This document shows, one piece after another, positions 1-5,190 of a DNA stretch of 6,958 bases (position 1 is its first letter; the number at the start of each line of letters is the position of its first letter). Location of the stretch: positions 1 through 6,958 of the forward strand of contig DVOR01000023.1 of assembly GCA_018713405.1 (NCBI GenBank), read 5' to 3'. Source of the DNA: Candidatus Spyradenecus faecavium. GTDB lineage: Bacteria; Verrucomicrobiota; Kiritimatiellia; RFP12; DVOR01. Made by a program: the position numbers and the translations under genes. The notes under the pieces are model-generated. The model made no database searches and had not been told where the DNA came from. It saw only the letters and a list, made by a program, of their open reading frames with translations.

Positions 1-11
1 ACGGCGGGGGC

Positions 12-689
12 TCAGCCGCGCATGCGGTAGCCGACGCCGCGGACGGTTTCGAGGCGTTCGCCGAAGGGGCCGAGCTTGCGGCGGAGGTTGACGACCTGGA
101 CGTCGACGGCGCGGTCGGTGACGGGGTAGTCCTCGCCTTTGGTGCGGGCGACGATCTGGCTGCGGGTGTAGACGTGGCCGGGGCGGGCGCTGAGGAGGGC
201 GAGGAGGTCGAATTCGCCGCAGGTGAGGGTGAGGTCTTGGCCGGCGAGGACGGCGCGGCGCTGGCCGGGGATGAGGGTGAGGGAGGCGTAGCGGATGATC
301 TCTTCGGGGGGGGCTTCCTCGCCGCGGCGGAGGAGGGCGCGGATGCGGGCGATGAGGACTTTGTTGGAGAAGGGCTTGGTGACGTAGTCGGAGGCGCCCA
401 TCTCGAGGCCGAGGACGATGTCGTTTTCCTCGCTTTTGGCGGTGACCATGAGGACGGGGACGGTGGCGAGGGTGGGGTCGGCCTTGAGCTTGCGGAGGAC
501 GCCGAGGCCGTCGAGGCCGGGGAGCATCCAGTCGAGGAGGATGAGGTCGGGGCGGGCGGCTTTGGCTTTGGCGAGGGCCTGCAGGCCGTCCTCGGCCTCC
601 TCGCAGGAGAAGCCGGCGGCGGTGAGGTTGATGCGGATGAGGTCGCGGATGGCTTCCTCGTCTTCGACGATCAGGATCATGTTGGCCAT
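12..689 (-). CDS. phoB: PhoB-type phosphate regulon response regulator (OmpR family)
   Basis: DNA-binding response regulator, 225 aa, close to the 229 aa of E. coli PhoB. Residues 1-122 form the receiver domain: acidic pocket E9-D10-E11, phospho-acceptor D53 in LLDWMLPG, switch T83, and K105 in TKPF, the same numbering as E. coli PhoB. Residues about 130-225 form an OmpR-type winged helix, with the recognition helix around 193-206 (RAVDVQVVNLRRKL) and the wing motif VRGVGYR at 216-222. It would activate phosphate-starvation genes when phosphorylated, normally by PhoR, which is not in the window. The start at 689 is chosen because AGGAG lies 8 nt upstream; the later Met4 is too far away. It follows phoU by 27 bp as the last operon gene seen. 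Leucine codons are almost all CTC (30 of 32). PhoB rather than another OmpR-family member is inferred from the W54 context and the pst-phoU neighbours. Confidence 0.95.
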   Translation of the reverse strand: MANMILIVEDEEAIRDLIRINLTAAGFSCEEAEDGLQALAKAKAARPDLILLDWMLPGLDGLGVLRKLKADPTLATVPVLMVTAKSEENDIVLGLEMGASDYVTKPFSNKVLIARIRALLRRGEEAPPEEIIRYASLTLIPGQRRAVLAGQDLTLTCGEFDLLALLSARPGHVYTRSQIVARTKGEDYPVTDRAVDVQVVNLRRKLGPFGERLETVRGVGYRMRG

Positions 690-716
690 GGGGGCTTCTC
701 CTGGAGGGGGTTTGGG

Positions 717-1382
717 TCAGGCCTGGATGCGCTTTTGGTGGCGGACGATCTGGCCTTCCTCGAGATAGACGACGTCTTCGCAGATGTTGGTGGCGATGTC
801 GGCGATGCGCTCGATGCAGTGGGAGACGGTGACGCAGTCGAGGATGTAGGCGGCTTGGGCGGGGGTTTTGAGGAGCTTGTCGCGGGCGTTGGCGTAGTGG
901 GCGGCGTTGAGGGCGTCGACGGCGTCGTCCTCGAGGATGATCTTGCGGGCGAGGTCGGAGCGGTGGCAGACGAAGGCGTCGAGGGAGCCTCGGAGCATCT
1001 TGTGGGCGCGCTCGAGCATGGGGGCGAAGTCGAAGCGGTTTTCGGGCTCGACGTGGGCCTCGGCCATGTCGATGGCGCGGGCGGCGATGTTGGAGGCCAT
1101 GTCGGCGACGCGCTCGATCTCGCCGTTGACCTTGAGGATGGTGACGAGGAGGCGGAGGTCCCCGGCGACGGGCTGGTAGAGGGCCATCAGCTTGAGGCAC
1201 TCTTCCTCGATGGTGACTTCCTCGGCGTCGATGGAGGCGTCGTTGGCGATGATGGCGCGGGCGTCTTCGTTGGTGCCGTCGACGGCGCGGATGGCGCGGA
1301 CCAGGGCGCGGTCGGCGGCGGTGGCGAGGTCGAGCAGGCGTTGCTTGAGGGATTCGATCTCGAAGTTGAAGCGGTCTCTCAT
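717..1382 (-). CDS. phoU: PhoU phosphate transport/signalling regulator
   Basis: Cytoplasmic, all-helical regulator, 221 aa, of normal length for PhoU. The two-fold repeat of the family is visible. Repeat 1 has QPVAGDLR (70-77) followed by EIERVADMASN (88-98). Repeat 2 has CIERIADIATN (189-199) followed by an acidic ED. The ExxxD motifs E90/D94 and E191/D195 are the positions that bind metal clusters in PhoU structures. Known role: it damps PhoR-PhoB signalling when phosphate is plentiful and restrains Pst transport, probably by contacting PstB and PhoR. The start is supported by GAGGA 8 nt upstream of the ATG. It lies 40 bp after pstB and 27 bp before phoB, with no convincing promoter in either gap, so it is probably part of the pst transcript. 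No defect is seen. Confidence 0.95.
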   Translation of the reverse strand: MRDRFNFEIESLKQRLLDLATAADRALVRAIRAVDGTNEDARAIIANDASIDAEEVTIEEECLKLMALYQPVAGDLRLLVTILKVNGEIERVADMASNIAARAIDMAEAHVEPENRFDFAPMLERAHKMLRGSLDAFVCHRSDLARKIILEDDAVDALNAAHYANARDKLLKTPAQAAYILDCVTVSHCIERIADIATNICEDVVYLEEGQIVRHQKRIQA

Positions 1383-1422
1383 GGTGTGGATCCTCGATGG
1401 GTGCTGTGGGTGGTATTATAAC

Positions 1423-2199
1423 TCAACCGAAGCGGCCGGTGATGTATTCCTCGGTCTTCTTTTCCTTGGGGGCGGTGAAGATCTGCTGGGTGGGGCCGAC
1501 CTCGATGATGCGTCCCTTGTAGAAGAAGGCGGTGCGGTCGCTGATGCGGGCGGCCTGCTGCATGTTGTGGGTGACGATGACGATGGTGAAGCGCTCGCGG
1601 AGGCGGAGGACGAGGTCCTCGATCTTGAGGGTGGCGACGGGGTCGATGGCGGAGGTGGGCTCGTCCATGAGGAGGACCTCGGGCTCGGCGGCGATGGCGC
1701 GGGCGATGCAGAGGCGCTGCTGCTGGCCGCCGGAGAGGGCGAGGCCGGACTTGCGGAGCTGGTCTTTGACCTCGTCCCAGAGGGAGGCGCCCTGGAGGGC
1801 GGCCTCGACGCGCTCCTCGATCTCCTTGCGGCTGAGCTTGAAGTGCAGGCGCAGGGGATAGGCGACGTTGTCGAAGACGCTCATGGGGAAGGGCGTGGGC
1901 TTCTGGAAGATCATGCCGACGCGGCGGCGGAGGGTGAGGAGGTCGGTCTTGGGGTCGAGGATGTTCTGGCCGTCGAGGAGAACCTCGCCCTCGGCGCGCT
2001 GGCCGCGGTGGAGGGAGTAGATGCGGTTGTAGGTGCGCAGGTGGGTGGATTTGCCGCAGCCGGAGGGGCCGATGACGGCGGTGATCTGGCGCTCGGGGAT
2101 GTCCAGGTCGTTGTCAAAGAGGGCCTGGTGGCCGCCTTCGTAGAAGAAGGAGAGCTTGCGGGCGCGGATTTTGATCTTGGGTTCCTGTTGGGTGTCCAT
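1423..2199 (-). CDS. pstB: Phosphate ABC transporter ATP-binding protein PstB
   Basis: ATPase that powers phosphate import, 258 aa, a standard PstB length. Nucleotide-binding motifs in order: Walker A GPSGCGKST (44-52), Q-loop Q99 in FQKPTPFPMSVFDN, ABC signature LSGGQQQR (155-162), Walker B VLLMDE (175-180) with catalytic E180, D-loop SAIDP (183-187) and H-loop H211 in VTHNMQQA. The QRAEGE segment (67-72) and the KPTPFP Q-loop are typical of PstB rather than other ABC ATPases. Residue 53 after Walker A is His, where E. coli PstB has Leu; this is a mild oddity next to an intact motif. Two copies would pair with PstC-PstA on the inner face of the membrane. The gene follows pstA by 13 bp, and its AAGGA Shine-Dalgarno (2210-2214) overlaps the pstA stop, which suggests translational coupling. 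Confidence 0.97.
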   Translation of the reverse strand: MDTQQEPKIKIRARKLSFFYEGGHQALFDNDLDIPERQITAVIGPSGCGKSTHLRTYNRIYSLHRGQRAEGEVLLDGQNILDPKTDLLTLRRRVGMIFQKPTPFPMSVFDNVAYPLRLHFKLSRKEIEERVEAALQGASLWDEVKDQLRKSGLALSGGQQQRLCIARAIAAEPEVLLMDEPTSAIDPVATLKIEDLVLRLRERFTIVIVTHNMQQAARISDRTAFFYKGRIIEVGPTQQIFTAPKEKKTEEYITGRFG

Positions 2200-2212
2200 A
2201 AGGGGGTGATCC

Positions 2213-3133
2213 TTAGTGCTTCTTGTCGCGGAAGGCGACGCGCGCGATGATGTTGATGGAGAGGACGAGGACGGCGATGACGAGGGAGGCGCCCCAGCCG
2301 GCGGTCTGGAGGTCCTCGAAGTTGGACATGCCGTAGTTGTTGATGAGGACGGGGATGCTCGCGGTGGGGCCGTTGAAGAAGGCGTTGGGCCAGGTCTGGG
2401 CGAACTGCGCGGTGAAGAGCAGCGGGGCCGTCTCGCCGGAGACGCGCGCCACGGAGAGGAGCACGCCGGTGACCATGCCGTTGCGGGCGGCCTTGCAGAT
2501 GATCTGCAGGGTGACGCGGCAGCGGGTGAGGCCGAGGGCCAGGCCGGACTCGCGGAGCGTGTCGGGCACCATCATGAGCATGTCCTCGGTGGTGCGCATG
2601 ACCACGGGGAACATGAGGATGGCCAGGGAGACGGAGCCGGCGAGGCCGGAGCTCGCGCCCATCGGGGCCACCAGGATCATGTAGACGAAGAGGCCGACGA
2701 CGATTGAGGGCATGCCCATCATCACGTTGGCGCTGAAGCGCAGGGCGTCGGCCAGGCGCGACTGCTTGCCGAACTCGGCCAGCCAGATGCCCGCGCAGAT
2801 GGCGGGGGGCACGGCGATGAGCGCGGCGAAGAGGGTGATGTAGAGCGTGCCGACGAGGGCGTTGCCGATGCCGCCCTTGAAGCCGTGCGGGGCGGTGGTG
2901 GTGGTCAGGAAGTCCCAGCTCAGCGCCTCGGAGCCGCGCACCAGGATGGTGCCCAGGATCCAGAGCATGACGCCGACGGCGAGGACGAGGGCGGCGACGG
3001 AGAAGCCTTGGACGAGGTTGTCCTGCAGCTTGCGCCAGAAGAGGGTCTTGTAGGGCGGGCGGCCCAGGTTGATGAGCGCGGGGCCGGTGGGCGCGGCGCG
3101 TTCGGCGACGATGGGTTTGGCGATGGGTTCCAT
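2213..3133 (-). CDS. pstA: Phosphate ABC transporter permease PstA
   Basis: Inner-membrane permease subunit. It is 306 aa from the ATG at 3133, or 308 aa from an ATG at 3139 that overlaps the pstC stop as ATGA. The 3133 start is preferred because GGGGAG lies 8 nt upstream of it but only 2 nt from 3139. Numbering from 3139, hydrophobic segments appear at about 45-67, 94-120, 137-160, 166-182, 222-240 and 281-303. That is six helices, as expected for PstA. The cytoplasmic EAA-type loop that docks on PstB is around 196-220 (RESGLALGLTRCRVTLQI). NVMMGMPSIVVGLFVY (138-153) and SVARVSGETAPLLFTA (229-244) are PstA-like. The first ~35 residues are a soluble, Pro/Ala-rich extension. It forms the translocation channel with PstC. 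Leucine codons are mixed (25 CTC, 14 CTG), intermediate between its two neighbours. Confidence 0.95.
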   Translation of the reverse strand: MEPIAKPIVAERAAPTGPALINLGRPPYKTLFWRKLQDNLVQGFSVAALVLAVGVMLWILGTILVRGSEALSWDFLTTTTAPHGFKGGIGNALVGTLYITLFAALIAVPPAICAGIWLAEFGKQSRLADALRFSANVMMGMPSIVVGLFVYMILVAPMGASSGLAGSVSLAILMFPVVMRTTEDMLMMVPDTLRESGLALGLTRCRVTLQIICKAARNGMVTGVLLSVARVSGETAPLLFTAQFAQTWPNAFFNGPTASIPVLINNYGMSNFEDLQTAGWGASLVIAVLVLSINIIARVAFRDKKH

Positions 3134-3135
3134 GG

Positions 3136-4023
3136 TCATTTCTCCCCGCGTTTGGCGCCGGTCATGCGCAGGTAATACTGGGCGAGCACCTGGATCGCGA
3201 AGGCCATGACCAGGAGGATGAGGCCCAGGGCGAAGAGGGCGCTGCGCTGGATGCCGTCGGCCTCGGCGAAGTTGTTGGCCAGGGTGGCGGCGATGGTGGT
3301 GCAGCCGTCAAGGAAGCCCACGGGCACCTGCATGATGTTGCCGGCCACGAAGAGCACGGCCATCGTCTCGCCCAGGGCGCGGCCCAGGCCGATGAAGATG
3401 CCGCCGAGCAGGCCGCGGATGCCGTAGCGCATGAGGATGTCGCGGGCGGTTTCCCACCGCGTGCAGCCGACGCCGAAGGCGGACTCGCGCAGCATGGGCG
3501 GGGTCATCCGGAAGACGTCGCGCATCACGGCGCAGATGTAGGGCAGGATCATGAGCGAGAGGATGAGGCCCGAGGTCAGCAGGCCCAGGCCGCCGTACTC
3601 ATGGTCCACCCCCAGGGCGATCCAGAGCTTGTCCATCAGCGGCACGAGCACGAAGAGGCCCCACATGCCGTAGATGATGGACGGGATGGCGGCGAGCAGG
3701 TCCACGGCCTGCCCCAACAGACGCGAGAGCCACGGCGGCGCGTCGACGATGAAAAGGGCGGAGACGAAGGCCAGCGGCAATGCGATGGCCAGCGCGATGA
3801 CGGTGGTGAAGACGGTGCCGGCGATGGAAGGAAGCGCACCGTAAAGGTCGCGCACGGGATCCCATTCGGTGGAGACGAAGAAGCCCAGGCCGAACTTGGA
3901 CCACGCCTCCCCGGACGCGAACGCCAGCTGGACGAAGAAGGCGACCATCAGCAGCCCGCACAGCGTCGCGCAAATCATGCACAGCCAGCGGAAGACCGGG
4001 TCGCTCCAGGCGGAAGCTCTCAT
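3136..4023 (-). CDS. pstC: Phosphate ABC transporter permease PstC
   Basis: Inner-membrane permease subunit, 295 aa. Six hydrophobic helices appear near 12-35, 67-94, 106-131, 146-168, 203-228 and 263-285. Family landmarks are STEWDP (51-56) followed by YGALPSIAGT (61-70), AIPSIIYGMWGLFVLVP (112-128), and the EAA loop RESAFGVGCTRWETARDIL (179-197), followed by GRALGETMAV (214-223). With PstA it forms the channel through which PstB drives phosphate released by PstS. The ATG at 4023 is the only plausible start: the frame stays open upstream but contains no ATG, GTG or TTG back into pstS. No Shine-Dalgarno is visible; the leader is a long C/U tract. The stop overlaps the first possible pstA ATG by four bases. 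The 91-bp gap from pstS is the largest inside the pst cluster and contains a G-rich/hairpin element described separately. Confidence 0.96.
   Translation of the reverse strand: MRASAWSDPVFRWLCMICATLCGLLMVAFFVQLAFASGEAWSKFGLGFFVSTEWDPVRDLYGALPSIAGTVFTTVIALAIALPLAFVSALFIVDAPPWLSRLLGQAVDLLAAIPSIIYGMWGLFVLVPLMDKLWIALGVDHEYGGLGLLTSGLILSLMILPYICAVMRDVFRMTPPMLRESAFGVGCTRWETARDILMRYGIRGLLGGIFIGLGRALGETMAVLFVAGNIMQVPVGFLDGCTTIAATLANNFAEADGIQRSALFALGLILLVMAFAIQVLAQYYLRMTGAKRGEK
3142..3147 (-). promoter_or_regulatory. Shine-Dalgarno that decides the pstA start
   Basis: GGGGAG on the minus strand lies inside the last codons of pstC. It is 8 nt from the ATG at 3133 but only 2 nt from the ATG at 3139 that overlaps the pstC stop. 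Spacing favours the inner start, and both keep the two genes translationally coupled. Confidence 0.55.
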
Positions 4024-4060
4024 AGGTCTGTCTTGGGGGTTGAGGTAAGGGAAAAGCAGG

Positions 4061-4096
4061 AGGGGAAAGGGAAAGGGGAAGGGGCGGGGGCCGGGG
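4061..4096 (+). repeat. Purine mirror repeat and G-quadruplex motif in the pstS-pstC gap
   Basis: The plus strand (template for pst transcription) has G-runs at 4062-4065, 4069-4071, 4075-4078, 4081-4084 and 4086-4090, joined by loops of 3, 3, 2 and 1 nt, with a further GGGG at 4093-4096. This satisfies the usual G-quadruplex pattern. Within it, 4061-4079 is a perfect 19-bp mirror repeat of purines centred on 4070, a type that can form triplex DNA. It occupies the untranslated leader of pstC. Confidence 0.6.
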
Positions 4097-4101
4097 CCCC
4101 C
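4086..4101 (-). other. GC-only hairpin downstream of pstS
   Basis: A 6-bp all-GC stem (4086-4091 with 4096-4101) and a 4-nt loop lie 13 bp after the pstS stop. It is followed on the transcript by a C/U-rich tract rather than a U run, so it does not look like a standard terminator. It could instead pause polymerase or protect the pstS message from 3' decay, giving more PstS than PstCAB. The structure is seen in the sequence; the role is inferred. Confidence 0.45.
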
Positions 4102-4114
4102 ACCCCACAGGCGC

Positions 4115-5062
4115 TTACTTGACGAACTCGTCCTTCAGCGTGCCGAGGAAGAAGCGGTTGTGCTTGGCGTCTTCCATCGTGAGGGGGGTGTAGTGCAGCT
4201 CGGTGGCCTTGGCCGCGCCGTCGGCGGAGAAGCACCACGCCACGTAGGCCTTCAGGGCCTCCTTCTTGTCGGCGGGGATGTCATCGCGCACCAGCAGGTA
4301 GGTGGTGCCCACCAGCGGCCAGCTCTTGGAGTCGGGGTTCTGCCAGGACTTGTCGGCGGCCTGCAGCTGCACGGTCGTCAGCTTCGTCTCGATGGCGTAG
4401 GTGTACTCGGTGTAGCCGATGGAGCCGGCGGTCTGCTGCACGTTGTTGCAGACGCCGGGGTTCTTCTGGCCGCCGATGCCGGTGGGCCACTTCACGCTCT
4501 TGCCCGCGCCGATCTTCGTCGCCCAGTCGGGGTTGCGGTCGGTGAGGTACTCGGTGAAGATGTTCGTGGTGCCCGAGCTGTCGGAGCGGTAGACCACCGT
4601 GATCTTCTGGTCAGGCAGGGCGAGGCCGGGGTTCAGCGCGGTGATGGCCGCGTCGTTCCACTTGGTGATCTCGCCCATGAAGATCTTGGCCAGCACCTCG
4701 TCGCTCAGCTTCAGCTGGCCGGAGGTGATGCCCGCCACGTTCACGATGGGCGTGACCGCGCCGGTCACCATCGGGAACTGCGTGAGCTTGGACTCCTTGA
4801 TCTCCTCGCTCTTCAGCGGCGCGTCCGTGCCGGCGAAGTCGACGGTGCCTTCCTTGATCTGGTTGATGCCCGCGCCCGAGCCGATGGACTGGTAGTTCAC
4901 CGTGGCCTTGCCGGTCTGGGTGTAGATGTAGGTCCACGCCTGGTAGACGGGGTCAGGGAAGGAGGCGCCCGCGCCGTTCAGGGTGACGTTGCTGGCGCTG
5001 TCGCCGCAACCGGCCGCAAGCAGGGCCGCGGCGGCGATCGTGGGGAGGATGCTAAGCTTCAT
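4115..5062 (-). CDS. pstS: Periplasmic phosphate-binding lipoprotein PstS
   Basis: High-affinity phosphate-binding protein that feeds PstC-PstA, 315 aa. Residues 1-18 are a signal peptide ending in LLAAG, with Cys19 as the lipidation site, so it should be membrane-anchored in the periplasm. Phosphate-binding elements match E. coli PstS: GAGASFPDPVY (30-40), QSIGSGAGI (58-66), FAGTDAP (76-82) with D80, and YRSDSSGTTNIF (158-169) with R159, S163, G164 and T165. The start at 5062 has AGGAG 7 nt upstream. The longer reading from 5104 is rejected because it begins inside the promoter -10 box. Two other cysteines, C205 and C277, could form a disulfide (inference). It is the first gene after a phased Pho-box promoter and heads pstCAB-phoU-phoB. 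Leucine codons favour CTG (16 CTG, 6 CTC), unlike the distal genes. Confidence 0.97.
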   Translation of the reverse strand: MKLSILPTIAAAALLAAGCGDSASNVTLNGAGASFPDPVYQAWTYIYTQTGKATVNYQSIGSGAGINQIKEGTVDFAGTDAPLKSEEIKESKLTQFPMVTGAVTPIVNVAGITSGQLKLSDEVLAKIFMGEITKWNDAAITALNPGLALPDQKITVVYRSDSSGTTNIFTEYLTDRNPDWATKIGAGKSVKWPTGIGGQKNPGVCNNVQQTAGSIGYTEYTYAIETKLTTVQLQAADKSWQNPDSKSWPLVGTTYLLVRDDIPADKKEALKAYVAWCFSADGAAKATELHYTPLTMEDAKHNRFFLGTLKDEFVK

Positions 5063-5094
5063 GTCTGTTCTCCTGTGTCTCTGAAAACGCCCGC

Positions 5095-5148
5095 AGTATC
5101 GCATACGCGTGTGCGGGCTCTGTTTCGGATTCGTTAGACTTTCGTTAA
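5095..5148 (-). promoter_or_regulatory. pstS promoter with Pho-box array
   Basis: On the minus strand, TTAACG (5143-5148), CTAACG (5132-5137), GAAACA (5121-5126) and CGCACA (5110-5115) occur at exact 11-bp steps, followed by a GATACT -10 box (5095-5100). The two upstream hexamers are the strong ones; the inner two keep only the AC(A/G) ending. No -35 consensus is seen. The distance from the -10 to each hexamer equals that in the porin promoter modulo 11 bp. The -10 lies 32 bp before the pstS ATG. This is probably the main promoter for pstSCAB-phoU-phoB, controlled by PhoB (inferred). Confidence 0.75.
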
Positions 5149-5151
5149 AGG

Positions 5152-5180
5152 CCCCGGTCGGGCCTGAGCCCGACCCGGGG
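5152..5180 (-). terminator. Hairpin after the porin gene, probable weak intrinsic terminator
   Basis: The inverted repeat begins 10 bp after the porin stop. Eight base pairs (5156-5163 with 5168-5175) enclose the tetraloop at 5164-5167. Four more GC pairs (5152-5155 with 5177-5180) follow a one-base bulge at 5176. Downstream on the transcript are only three Ts (CCTTTAACG), so termination is probably partial and some read-through into pst is possible. Those Ts belong to the first pstS Pho-box hexamer. Confidence 0.6.
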
Positions 5181-5190
5181 AACCAACCGA

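Noticed and set aside
174..1421. Long plus-strand open frame of 415 codons opposite phoB and phoU
   Set aside because: It is the reverse complement of C-ending codons in the minus-strand genes, giving a Gly/Asp/Glu/Val-rich, low-complexity product with no ribosome site. The minus-strand genes here are unmistakable.
1383..1422. TATAAT-like stretch (minus-strand ATAATA context) in the pstB-phoU gap, considered as an internal promoter
   Set aside because: The AT-rich patch is short, has no -35 at the right distance inside pstB, and lies very close to phoU; too weak to call.
1192..2250. Plus-strand open frame of 352 codons opposite phoU, pstB and the pstA end
   Set aside because: Same antisense effect of codon bias; no recognisable domain, and it spans three real genes on the other strand.
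5063..5104. Longer pstS reading starting at 5104
   Set aside because: Its ATG overlaps the GATACT -10 region and would put a basic, non-signal stretch before the lipoprotein signal peptide. The start at 5062 has a good Shine-Dalgarno.
4160..5137. Plus-strand open frame of 325 codons opposite pstS
   Set aside because: Compositional shadow rich in Gly, Val, Ala and Arg that runs through the pstS promoter; no ribosome site or domain.
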